6,023 nt of DNA from Erysipelotrichaceae bacterium (GCA_003520745.1 DOUE01000001.1:44370-50392), one strand, 5' to 3'. Positions 1 to 5,789 are shown, numbered from the stretch's first letter. Translations and numbers: made by a program. The notes: a model not told the origin generated them from the sequence alone.

Positions 1-938
1 GAGCCGACATGGATGCCTTGAATGTGGAAGAGAAGACCGGGGCGGTGTTCCGATCGACCCATGCCGGCCGTATGCATGCCTGCGGACACGACGGTCACAT
101 GACCATGCTTTTGGGTTTGGCGAAATCGTTGGTGGGACGGAAGTTGAAGAAAAGCGTCGTGTTGATTTTCCAACCGGCGGAAGAAGGACCGGGAGGTGCC
201 AAACTCATCGTAGAAGAAGGGGTTTTCGCCACGCACCACATCACAAAGATCTTCGGGATCCATTTGTATCCCGGCATGGAAGAAGGGAAGTTCGGTCTGT
301 TGGATGGAGCGATGATGGCAAGCAACGGTGAATTCGACCTTGAAATCCAAGGGAAGAGCGCGCATGGCGCCCAACCCCATCTGGGTAAAGATGCCATTCT
401 CGCGGCTTCCGCTCTGATCCAAGGCTACAATACGATCGTATCGCGCGACATCGACCCTTTGATCCCGGGAGTCGTCACCATCGGGACGATCACGGGCGGT
501 GAAGCCCGCAACATCATCCCCCAAACCGTGAAACTGAGCGGGACGATCCGTAGTTTCGATGAAGATTCCTACCGCCTCACCAAAGACCGGATGCTTCAGA
601 TCGACCACGGGGTTTCACTCATGTACGACGTGGCGATCGTCAACGATCTTCGGGACTATTATCCGCCGGTCGTCAACGACACGGAGCTTTACCGATTGGC
701 GAAAACCGTGTTGAAGGAAGAGGAAACCCGGCCATTGAAACCGATGATGTTCGCGGAAGATTTCGCGTTCTACCAACGCGTCTGTCAAGGGTTGTTCGTG
801 ATGTTGGGGACGCGCAACGAAGCGGCAGGGTATATCCATCCCCTGCATTCCTGCTATTTCAATTTCGACGAAGACGTGCTTTTAAAGGGCATCGACTATT
901 ATCTGCGCATCGCGCAAGCCCTGGATGTCTTCGCATAA
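1..938 (+). CDS. M20D-family metallo-amidohydrolase (N-acyl-amino acid / hippurate hydrolase type), 5' partial
   Basis: This is a zinc-type peptidase-family M20D amidohydrolase that would remove an acyl group from an N-acylated amino acid in the cytoplasm; the exact substrate is not readable. The frame is open to the window edge: the first bases read (R)-A-D before the Met at 9, giving the family motif ADMDAL, so that Met is internal and roughly 80 N-terminal residues are missing. Counting from that Met, the expected metal ligands are present: Cys25 and His27 in HACGHDGH, Glu58/Glu59 in QPAEEG (catalytic base plus ligand), His85 in FGIHLYP and His280 in HPLHS. The dimerisation (lid) domain spans about residues 105-215, with GKSAHGA and ARNIIPQ. 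The 309 visible residues plus the missing part fit the usual 380-400. The stop overlaps the SD of the next gene. N-acetyl-diaminopimelate deacetylase (DapL) is an alternative within the same superfamily, but nothing visible favours it. Confidence 0.93.
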   Translation, partial: ADMDALNVEEKTGAVFRSTHAGRMHACGHDGHMTMLLGLAKSLVGRKLKKSVVLIFQPAEEGPGGAKLIVEEGVFATHHITKIFGIHLYPGMEEGKFGLLDGAMMASNGEFDLEIQGKSAHGAQPHLGKDAILAASALIQGYNTIVSRDIDPLIPGVVTIGTITGGEARNIIPQTVKLSGTIRSFDEDSYRLTKDRMLQIDHGVSLMYDVAIVNDLRDYYPPVVNDTELYRLAKTVLKEEETRPLKPMMFAEDFAFYQRVCQGLFVMLGTRNEAAGYIHPLHSCYFNFDEDVLLKGIDYYLRIAQALDVFA

Positions 939-943
939 GGAGG
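936..943 (+). promoter_or_regulatory. Ribosome binding site overlapping the upstream stop codon
   Basis: TAAGGAGG is a full-strength SD whose first three bases are the stop codon of the amidohydrolase. It lies 8 bases before the ATG at 952. It fixes that ATG as the start rather than the in-frame ATG at 925, which lies inside the amidohydrolase and has no SD. The overlap implies that ribosomes finishing the first gene are well placed to start the second. Confidence 0.9.
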
Positions 944-951
944 GTTTCCCC

Positions 952-1419
952 ATGGCCATCGACGCCGTCAAAGCTTATTTCGCAAAATACGATCTTCTTG
1001 ATCGTATCCAAGAGTTCGACGTCTCGTCCGCGACGGTCGAACTGGCCGCGCAGGCATTGGGGGTCGCACCCCAACGCATCGCCAAGACGCTTTCATTCCG
1101 CAACGACCGGTCGTGTCTTTTGGTGGTCGCCGCCGGCGATGCGAAGATCGACAATCAGAAATTCAAGGCGCACTTCAACATGAAAGCGCGCATGCTGACG
1201 CCGGAGGAAGCACTTTTATTTACCGGGCATGCGGTGGGCGGGATTTGTCCGTTCGCGATCCCTGAAAACGTGGATGTCTATCTCGATGCGTCGCTCAAAC
1301 GGTTCGCGACGGTTTTTCCTGCCTGCGGTTCCGCCAATTCTGCGATCGAACTGAGTCTTCATGAACTCGAAAAGGTCGCGAGAAGCAAGGCGTGGGTCGA
1401 CGTGTGTAAGGTCGCGTAA
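952..1419 (+). CDS. YbaK/EbsC-family aminoacyl-tRNA deacylase-like protein
   Basis: A 155-residue protein of the YbaK/EbsC/ProX editing superfamily. Characterised members hydrolyse mischarged aminoacyl-tRNAs in trans, for example Cys-tRNA(Pro) by YbaK or Ala-tRNA(Pro) by ProX. The single domain fills the chain. Residues 24-47 carry the entry segment (TVELAAQALGV, then RIAKTL) with the near-invariant lysine at Lys45. Residues 58-74 form the core strand and helix (LVVAAGDAKIDNQKFKAH). Residues 92-101 are the signature GHAVGGICPF. The C-terminal half has YLDASL and then FPACGS at about residues 123-130, where many relatives have a Gly-rich AGS loop. The length fits the stand-alone family (150-165). 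The start is set by the SD at 936-943. Which tRNA it edits cannot be read from the sequence. It sits between two enzymes with no obvious link to translation, so the operon gives no help on substrate. Confidence 0.92.
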   Translation: MAIDAVKAYFAKYDLLDRIQEFDVSSATVELAAQALGVAPQRIAKTLSFRNDRSCLLVVAAGDAKIDNQKFKAHFNMKARMLTPEEALLFTGHAVGGICPFAIPENVDVYLDASLKRFATVFPACGSANSAIELSLHELEKVARSKAWVDVCKVA

Positions 1420-1423
1420 GGAG
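1417..1423 (+). promoter_or_regulatory. Ribosome binding site overlapping the upstream stop codon
   Basis: TAAGGAG begins on the TAA stop of the YbaK-like gene and ends 4 bases before the ATG at 1428. The spacing is short but usable. It repeats the stop/SD overlap seen one gene earlier, which supports coupled translation along this operon. Confidence 0.82.
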
Positions 1424-1427
1424 TACC

Positions 1428-2276
1428 ATGCGTACGCCGGAAGAAATGTTGAAACTGATCCTGGACGTAGCGGATCGCGACCCGCATGTTTTCGCCGTCG
1501 GTCTGCAGGGCAGCCGGAGTCGCGATCGTGACGTCGACCGGTTCAGCGATTTCGATGTCGTCTATGTCGTGGATCGCTTGTCGCCTTATCTTGATGATCC
1601 GCAGTGGATCGACCGCTTCGGAAAACGTCGGATCCTCCAGACGCCGGATGATTTCTACAATTCTAACGTTAACCGGAATACCGCGTCGAAGTTCACCTGG
1701 CTGATGCAGTTCGACGATCGAAACCGCATCGACTTGACACTCATCGAAAAAGAAGATAGAGCATTGGAATCGCTTCAAATGAAAGTGATCCTTGATAAAA
1801 CCGGTGCCATCGCATCGCGCGTTCCCACCCTTGAAACCCACCCGAATCCCGTGTTCGACGAAGCCGAATTCCGGGATACCGTCAACGAATTCTGGTGGTT
1901 GACCTATTATGTCGCCAAAGGAATCGTACGCAGGGAAGAACTCTATGCGAAAGCGTGTTTCGACATCCTGCTTGACATGACGGCCAAGGTTCTACGCTGG
2001 ACGGTCTTCGAAACAAACGAAGACGCACGGATCGGGAAATTCGACCGGCATCTTCAACGGTATCTCGACCCGTTGCTTTATCAAGGCTATCTGGAGTGTT
2101 TTCCGACCTGCCGGCTTGACGATCTGGCACGAAGACTGATCCGCTGTATGACCTACTTCGAAGAAGCCGCACAACGTCTTGCGGATCGTCGATCCTTGAA
2201 GATGATGGAAGATACCCAAACGATTCAAAACGAGATCACATCGATCTTGAAAGAAACGGAAGGTTTGGGATTGTAA
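1428..2276 (+). CDS. AadK/AadE-like aminoglycoside 6-adenylyltransferase family protein
   Basis: A 282-residue nucleotidyltransferase of the streptomycin 6-adenylyltransferase family (AadE, AadK; usually 280-300 residues). Characterised members transfer AMP from ATP to the 6-hydroxyl of streptomycin and so inactivate it. Residues 1 to about 135 are the nucleotidyltransferase fold: the N-terminal helix starting RTPEEM, the LQGSRSRDR loop at 26-34 (family GSR), the metal-binding pair Asp41 and Asp43 in FSDFDVVYVV, the FGKRRILQTPDD segment at 64-75, and the third acidic residue Asp102 in NRIDLTLI. From about 140 onward is the helical C-terminal domain with NEFWWLTYYVAKGIVRREELYAK, typical of the family. 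All catalytic acids are intact, so it looks active. Actual streptomycin resistance is inference; chromosomal relatives can be weak or serve another substrate. No mobile-element sequence flanks it, and its base composition matches its neighbours. It is probably the last gene of this operon before a new promoter. Confidence 0.92.
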   Translation: MRTPEEMLKLILDVADRDPHVFAVGLQGSRSRDRDVDRFSDFDVVYVVDRLSPYLDDPQWIDRFGKRRILQTPDDFYNSNVNRNTASKFTWLMQFDDRNRIDLTLIEKEDRALESLQMKVILDKTGAIASRVPTLETHPNPVFDEAEFRDTVNEFWWLTYYVAKGIVRREELYAKACFDILLDMTAKVLRWTVFETNEDARIGKFDRHLQRYLDPLLYQGYLECFPTCRLDDLARRLIRCMTYFEEAAQRLADRRSLKMMEDTQTIQNEITSILKETEGLGL

Positions 2277-2285
2277 CGATTTACA
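2272..2285 (+). promoter_or_regulatory. Dyad TGTAA-n4-TTACA on the -35 box, possible operator
   Basis: TGTAACGATTTACA has perfect 5-base arms around a 4-base centre. It covers the stop of the preceding gene and the whole -35 hexamer of the ZIP promoter. A repressor bound here would block RNA polymerase. It does not match the Zur or MntR boxes I know, so the regulator is unknown, and chance is possible for arms this short. Confidence 0.4.
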
Positions 2286-2308
2286 CCTGCCTGGAATATC
2301 GCTACAAT
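2280..2308 (+). promoter_or_regulatory. Sigma-70/SigA-type promoter for the ZIP transporter gene
   Basis: The -35 box TTTACA (2280-2285) and the -10 box TACAAT (2303-2308) each differ from consensus by one base and are separated by exactly 17 bases. A start near 2315 is expected, which gives a leader of about 27 bases before the ATG at 2342. The promoter begins four bases after the stop of the upstream gene. Confidence 0.8.
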
Positions 2309-2321
2309 AAAGATGGAAAAG

Positions 2322-2340
2322 AAAGCGAGGAACTCGTTTT
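2322..2340 (+). promoter_or_regulatory. Leader hairpin sequestering the SD of the ZIP gene
   Basis: AAAGCGAG (2322-2329), loop GAA (2330-2332) and CTCGTTTT (2333-2340) form an 8-pair stem with one G-U pair, ending two bases before the ATG. The modest SD (GAGGAA, 2327-2332) lies in the 5' arm and loop. It takes up most of the predicted 27-base leader. It could lower translation initiation; the short T run makes it slightly terminator-like, but the stem is weak for that. Confidence 0.45.
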
Positions 2341-2341
2341 A

Positions 2342-3160
2342 ATGGATATCGTAACATGGTTTAGAGGATTGGATCCGGTCATTCAAGCCCTGTTCGCAAC
2401 ACTGTTCACCTGGTTTGTGACGGCGTTGGGCGCAGGCATGGTTTTCTTCTTCAAAGAAATCAAACGTACGGTCTTGGACGGGATGTTGGGGTTTGCGGCA
2501 GGGGTCATGATCGCCGCGAGTTTCTGGAGTCTGTTGGCCCCGGCCATCGATATGACGGAAGCGGCGGGCGGGATCCCCTGGTTGCCCGCGGTCGTCGGAT
2601 TCCTGGTCGGAGGCGGATTCTTGTGGCTGGTCGACCAAATCATGCCCCACCTTCACATGGGCAACGAAGACAATCAGAAAGAAGGCGTCAAGACGTCCTT
2701 GCGTCGTTCGACCCTCTTGATCCTTGCGATCACCTTGCATAACATTCCGGAAGGCTTGGCGGTCGGCGTGGCGTTTGGCGCCATCGCGTCCGGCATCCCC
2801 GAAGCTTCCCTGGCCGGAGCGCTTGCCCTGGCCATCGGGATCGGCCTGCAGAACTTCCCCGAAGGTGCGGCGGTATCGATTCCATTACGTCGCGAAGGAC
2901 TCAGCCGGTTCAAGAGTTTCCTTTACGGCCAGGCATCCGGATTGGTCGAACCGATCGCCGGCGTCCTTGGCGCCTACGCGGTCATCGCGATGAAACCGAT
3001 TCTCCCCTATGCGTTATCGTTCGCGGCCGGGGCGATGATCTACGTCGTCGTGGAAGAACTGATCCCCGAGGCGCAGTTGGACAAGAAGACCGACATCGCC
3101 ACGATCGGCGCCATGCTCGGCTTCGCATTGATGATGTTTTTGGATGTATCCTTAGGTTAA
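2342..3160 (+). CDS. ZIP-family metal transporter, GufA-like
   Basis: A 272-residue inner-membrane protein of the ZIP family, which moves divalent metals (zinc, iron, manganese) into the cytoplasm. Eight membrane segments can be placed by eye: about residues 13-36, 45-66, 79-99, 122-147, 156-181, 198-218, 222-242 and 253-271. The metal-site motifs are intact: HNIPEG at 133-138 in TM4 (His133, Asn134, Glu137) and QNFPEG at 170-175 in TM5 (Asn171, Glu174). VEELIPE at 237-243 is a further conserved acidic stretch. The TM3-TM4 loop is short (about 102-121) and contains HLH but is not a long His-rich loop. The Gln in the TM5 motif and overall length resemble the GufA branch more than eukaryotic ZIPs. 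It has its own promoter and terminator, so it is probably regulated on its own. Metal specificity cannot be read from the sequence. Confidence 0.94.
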   Translation: MDIVTWFRGLDPVIQALFATLFTWFVTALGAGMVFFFKEIKRTVLDGMLGFAAGVMIAASFWSLLAPAIDMTEAAGGIPWLPAVVGFLVGGGFLWLVDQIMPHLHMGNEDNQKEGVKTSLRRSTLLILAITLHNIPEGLAVGVAFGAIASGIPEASLAGALALAIGIGLQNFPEGAAVSIPLRREGLSRFKSFLYGQASGLVEPIAGVLGAYAVIAMKPILPYALSFAAGAMIYVVVEELIPEAQLDKKTDIATIGAMLGFALMMFLDVSLG

Positions 3161-3162
3161 CC

Positions 3163-3187
3163 AAGACAAGGCGACTTGTCTTTTTTT
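3163..3187 (+). terminator. Rho-independent terminator after the ZIP gene
   Basis: AAGACAAG (3163-3170) pairs perfectly with CTTGTCTT (3175-3182) around a GCGA loop of the stable GNRA class, followed by an unbroken T run to 3187. It starts three bases after the stop codon. There is no comparable T run on the other strand, so it acts mainly in the + direction. It also closes any read-through from the upstream three-gene operon. Confidence 0.92.
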
Positions 3188-3230
3188 ATGAACATCCGGA
3201 TTCAAACGATGTTTTCCACCCCGCAATCGG

Positions 3231-3248
3231 TCGATGCATTGTCATCGA
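3231..3248 (+). repeat. Small dyad upstream of the GyrI-like gene
   Basis: TCGATG (3231-3236) and CATCGA (3243-3248) are perfect inverted 6-base arms around a 6-base centre. The dyad lies just upstream of the promoter and touches the left arm of the longer inverted repeat. It is a possible regulator site; arms of this length can arise by chance. Confidence 0.3.
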
Positions 3249-3266
3249 ATCGTTCCGTGCGTTTTG

Positions 3267-3275
3267 TGCTAAAAT
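3267..3275 (+). promoter_or_regulatory. Extended -10 promoter for the GyrI-like gene
   Basis: TGCTAAAAT contains an extended -10 TG dinucleotide and a TAAAAT hexamer (3270-3275), one base off consensus. No convincing -35 lies 16-18 bases upstream, which is usual for extended -10 promoters. Initiation near 3282 would give a very short leader of about 12 bases. Confidence 0.6.
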
Positions 3276-3281
3276 AAACCT

Positions 3282-3287
3282 AGAGGA
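3282..3287 (+). promoter_or_regulatory. Ribosome binding site of the GyrI-like gene
   Basis: AGAGGA lies 6 bases before the ATG at 3294 and supports that start. It would fall at the extreme 5' end of the predicted transcript and overlaps the right arm of the inverted repeat. Confidence 0.7.
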
Positions 3288-3293
3288 ACGATT

Positions 3294-3917
3294 ATGAAAC
3301 ACGAATGGCGTAAAGATGAGAAATCGTTGTATCTTCCCAAAGACACACCGCAAGCCGTCACGGTACCGGTGTATCCCTACATCGCGATCCATGGGGAAGG
3401 GGATCCCAACCAAGCGGATTTCCAACGTCGGGTCGAGTTGCTTTTCAGCGTCGCCTATGGCGTGAAGATGGCACCGCGCAAAGGCATCCAGATCGACGGA
3501 TACTTCGAATACACCGTCTATCCGCTTGAAGGTATCTGGGATTACAGCGACCGTGCGAAGAAGAAAGGATTGACGGGCAAGGAACACCTCGTGTACACCT
3601 TGATGATCCGTCAACCCGCTTTCGTCACGCAAAAATTGTTCGAACGTGTCGTAACGTTGAAGAAATACGACGACACCGACCCTTTATGGAACCAACTTGA
3701 ATTCATCACCCATGAAGACGGCGAATGCGTCCAGATCCTTCATGTCGGACCGTTCGACGACGAACCGGAAAGTTTCGCGAAAATCGAAACCTATCTTGAA
3801 GAACACGGGTTACGGCGGATCGACCGGCGTCATCGCGAAATCTATCTGTCCGATTTTAGAAACGTAGCGCCGGATCAACTTCAAACCGTGTTAAGGGTCT
3901 TCGTCAAGAAACCCTAA
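3294..3917 (+). CDS. GyrI-like small-molecule-binding domain protein (stand-alone, COG4832 type)
   Basis: A 207-residue soluble protein made of the GyrI-like/SOUL-like effector-binding fold with no DNA-binding helix-turn-helix. Visible family landmarks are WRKDEKSLYLPK near the N-terminus, GEGDPN at 34-39, the helix with LLFSVAYGVKM at 49-59, GYFEYTVYPLEG at 69-80, LVYTLMIRQPAFV at 99-111, CVQILHVGPFDDEPESF at 145-161 and HREIYLSD at 180-187. Length and motif order match the uncharacterised Bacillus/Listeria-type relatives I remember. Known fold members bind drugs as the sensor half of AraC/MerR regulators, bind DNA gyrase (GyrI/SbmC), or hydrolyse cyclopropane-bearing genotoxins (YtkR7 type); which applies here is not visible. 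It opens a transcription unit with its own promoter, and the cyclase gene follows after 17 bases, so it may supply ligand sensing or detoxification in that unit. No signal peptide or membrane segment is present. Confidence 0.9.
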   Translation: MKHEWRKDEKSLYLPKDTPQAVTVPVYPYIAIHGEGDPNQADFQRRVELLFSVAYGVKMAPRKGIQIDGYFEYTVYPLEGIWDYSDRAKKKGLTGKEHLVYTLMIRQPAFVTQKLFERVVTLKKYDDTDPLWNQLEFITHEDGECVQILHVGPFDDEPESFAKIETYLEEHGLRRIDRRHREIYLSDFRNVAPDQLQTVLRVFVKKP

Positions 3918-3922
3918 GTTCG

Positions 3923-3928
3923 TGGAGG
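3923..3928 (+). promoter_or_regulatory. Ribosome binding site of the diguanylate cyclase gene
   Basis: TGGAGG lies 6 bases before the ATG at 3935. It sits inside a small dyad: GTGG at 3922-3925 pairs with CCAC at 3931-3934, around AGGCC, right up to the start codon. This could modestly mask initiation. Confidence 0.75.
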
Positions 3929-3934
3929 CCCCAC

Positions 3935-5059
3935 ATGAAAAAGCGCATGCGGTCTTGGTTGACACCGATACCCCGCAATCTTCGTGAAGCATTCCAACAA
4001 GAAATCACACGGATCAACCTGCGACGTTTGATCGGGATTTCCATCACGCTCTTCTTCATCGCGTTGGTTTTACTGGTCTTCGAAGATTCATTCTTCCACA
4101 TCGGCCCCGTCATCTTCGCGTTCCTGATCGCCAGTCTTTTACAGATCCCGCTGTTCTTCGTCGCGTTTCGCTATCGGTTGAAAATCAAACGATCGCTGAT
4201 CCAAGCGCAAACCTTGGTTTATCTGCTGAGCGTCATCCTCTTCGGGATCCAACTCTCGCTTCGCCTTACCACGCAACCCGGCTTGATTCCCCTGTTTCTG
4301 ATCATGAACCTCGCGATGGCGGCGATCCTTTACCTCGATATTCAAACCAGTATGCTGGTGTTCACCTTCGCCGCCGTGCTTTTCACCTTTTTGCTTCCTT
4401 CATTTCAAAGCGACGCGACGCTTGTATTTATCACCCTCATCAATGTCTTGATCTTCATTTTCATGGTCTGGCTCTTGAACCGGATGATCTATCGGATGAA
4501 GGTCGACGGGTTCGCCCTGGAAAGAGAGTTGAAGGAGAAAGACAGGGTTTTAGCGGAGATGAACCAACGCGATCCCTTGACCGGATTGGATAACCATACC
4601 TCTTCCTTCCGTAAACTCTACGAAGAAGCCGCCAAAGCAAAGAGGATCGGATATCCGATCAGCCTGATCCTTTGCGACATCGACGACTTCAAGCACATCA
4701 ACGACACTTTCGGACATCCGGCGGGCGACCACGTCCTGCTTCGCATCTCCCAAACGATCCGGGCGACGCTTCGGACCACGGACATCGTCGGGCGATACGG
4801 CGGTGAAGAATTCATCTTGATTCTCCCCGATACCGATCTGGATGCGGCATGCATCCTCAGCGATCGATTGAGCCAAGCGATGACAAAAACGAATTACGAT
4901 GTCGATGTGAATGTCACGATGAGCAAAGGAATATGCCAATACGATGCCGGACAATCGATCGACGAGTGGATCCGTACGACCGACCGTCGTCTCTATGAAG
5001 CCAAACACAATGGGAAAAACCGCTTCGAGAGCGGAACACGCCTACATCAACGTACGTAA
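3935..5059 (+). CDS. Membrane diguanylate cyclase (six-TM sensor region plus GGDEF domain)
   Basis: A 374-residue inner-membrane protein that should make cyclic di-GMP from two GTP on the cytoplasmic side. A basic N-terminus is followed by about six membrane segments (residues 32-49, 56-78, 91-110, 117-134, 138-156, 160-185), then a short charged, probably coiled-coil linker (about 190-210), then a GGDEF domain from 211 to 366. Motifs: DPLTGLDNHTSF at 213-225 (His where Arg is usual after the Asn), metal-binding Asp248 in CDIDDFKHIND with Asn256/Asp257 for GTP, and the active-site GGEEF at 289-293. The product-inhibition I-site RxxD is intact as Arg280-Asp283, exactly five residues before GGEEF. 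The C-terminal DRRLYEAKHNGKNR is standard. All key residues are present, so it should be active and feedback-inhibited. The membrane part matches no named sensor domain I recognise and has only short loops, so its signal is unknown. There is no EAL or HD-GYP domain. Confidence 0.94.
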   Translation: MKKRMRSWLTPIPRNLREAFQQEITRINLRRLIGISITLFFIALVLLVFEDSFFHIGPVIFAFLIASLLQIPLFFVAFRYRLKIKRSLIQAQTLVYLLSVILFGIQLSLRLTTQPGLIPLFLIMNLAMAAILYLDIQTSMLVFTFAAVLFTFLLPSFQSDATLVFITLINVLIFIFMVWLLNRMIYRMKVDGFALERELKEKDRVLAEMNQRDPLTGLDNHTSSFRKLYEEAAKAKRIGYPISLILCDIDDFKHINDTFGHPAGDHVLLRISQTIRATLRTTDIVGRYGGEEFILILPDTDLDAACILSDRLSQAMTKTNYDVDVNVTMSKGICQYDAGQSIDEWIRTTDRRLYEAKHNGKNRFESGTRLHQRT

Positions 5060-5066
5060 CTGGGAA

Positions 5067-5072
5067 AGAGGA
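5067..5072 (+). promoter_or_regulatory. Ribosome binding site deciding the phosphatase start
   Basis: AGAGGA lies 6 bases before the ATG at 5079. It selects this start over the in-frame ATG at 4944, which would add 45 residues translated out of frame from the cyclase coding sequence. Confidence 0.82.
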
Positions 5073-5078
5073 AACGCC

Positions 5079-5789
5079 ATGCCGTTGAATTTGATTCGAT
5101 TACCGCTTGAAAACGTGAAGAACTGCCGGGATCTGGGAGGGTATCCGACCCCGCAAGGCATCACGAAATGGCGAAGTTTCCTGCGTAGCGGGGATCTTGG
5201 ACGAATGAACGATCAAGAGGGGAAGGTGCTTCACGACTTCGGAGTACGCAGCGTGATCGACCTTCGATCGCCGGAAGAATGCGAACTCTCGCCCAACCCT
5301 TTGGCCGCCGATCCGCGCTTTCGCTATACCATCGTCGATCTGATCCCGCGCCCCCTCGACGGGGAGACCTTCATGACCCGCGACTTAAGCAAGATCACCC
5401 TGGGCGACCTCTATGTCTCCATACTTGAACATAAAAGGCAGATACAGCGCGTGTTTACGCAGATCGCGGACGCCCCCGCGGGAGCCGTCTTGTTTCATTG
5501 TACGGCCGGCAAGGACCGTACCGGGGTCGTCGCCATGCTTCTTTTGGGCTTGGCGGGCGTCGATGAAAAGGACATCCTCTGTAACTATCAGGTATCTTCG
5601 ACCTACCTCGACATCACCCACGAAGTCTTGCGCCGCGTCCCCGTCAACATGCTGGAATCGCGACCCGAATATCTCAAACAAGCCATGGACCACATCCAAA
5701 ACCGCTACGGAAACATCGAGAAGTACTTCGAAGCCTGCGGCTTGGACGCTTCGATCCAGTCGAAGATCTTATCGCGTATGATTGAATGA
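5079..5789 (+). CDS. Tyrosine-protein / lipid phosphatase of the IphP-LipA-MptpB type
   Basis: A 236-residue Cys-based phosphatase of the family containing Listeria LipA and mycobacterial MptpB. These dephosphorylate phosphotyrosine and often phosphoinositides. Order of motifs: N-terminal ENVKNCRDLGGY at 11-22 (family NfRDlGG), FLRSGDLGRM at 34-43, VIDLRSPEE at 59-67, and the catalytic P-loop HCTAGKDRTG at 140-149 with nucleophile Cys141 and phosphate-binding Arg147. The Lys145 inside the loop is shared with lipid-active phosphatases such as PTEN. The helical C-terminal part holds SRPEYLKQAMDHIQNRYGNIEKYFEACG at about 194-221, typical for the family. No signal peptide or membrane segment is visible, so it is probably cytoplasmic. 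It lies 19 bases after the cyclase and has no terminator after it, so it probably belongs to the same transcript. Its stop is TGA, the only one in the window. The physiological substrate is unknown. Confidence 0.93.
   Translation: MPLNLIRLPLENVKNCRDLGGYPTPQGITKWRSFLRSGDLGRMNDQEGKVLHDFGVRSVIDLRSPEECELSPNPLAADPRFRYTIVDLIPRPLDGETFMTRDLSKITLGDLYVSILEHKRQIQRVFTQIADAPAGAVLFHCTAGKDRTGVVAMLLLGLAGVDEKDILCNYQVSSTYLDITHEVLRRVPVNMLESRPEYLKQAMDHIQNRYGNIEKYFEACGLDASIQSKILSRMIE

Larger units (their letters stand above)
3248..3293 (+). repeat. Perfect 9-bp inverted repeat framing the GyrI-like gene promoter
   Basis: AATCGTTCC (3248-3256) and GGAACGATT (3285-3293) are exact reverse complements, separated by 28 bases. 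The left arm covers the -35 region, the -10 element lies near the centre, and the right arm covers most of the SD and ends at the base before the ATG. As transcription should start near 3282, the left arm would not be in the mRNA, so a pair of DNA half-sites is more likely than an RNA hairpin. Confidence 0.5.

Noticed and set aside
95..397. Open frames on the minus strand across the window
   Set aside because: They lie opposite well-supported + strand genes, lack family motifs and SD sites, and reflect the codon composition of the real genes.
925..951. Longer start for the YbaK-like gene at 925
   Set aside because: It lies inside the amidohydrolase gene with no SD, while the ATG at 952 has an ideal SD and matches the family N-terminus.
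987..1007. 8-bp perfect inverted repeat ATACGATC-ttctt-GATCGTAT early in the YbaK-like gene
   Set aside because: It is explained by coding for YDLLDRI; a repeat of this size and loop range is expected roughly once by chance in a window this long.
4944..5078. Longer phosphatase frame beginning at the ATG at 4944
   Set aside because: The extra 45 residues come from out-of-frame cyclase sequence, have no SD and no family resemblance; the SD at 5067-5072 and homology both support 5079.
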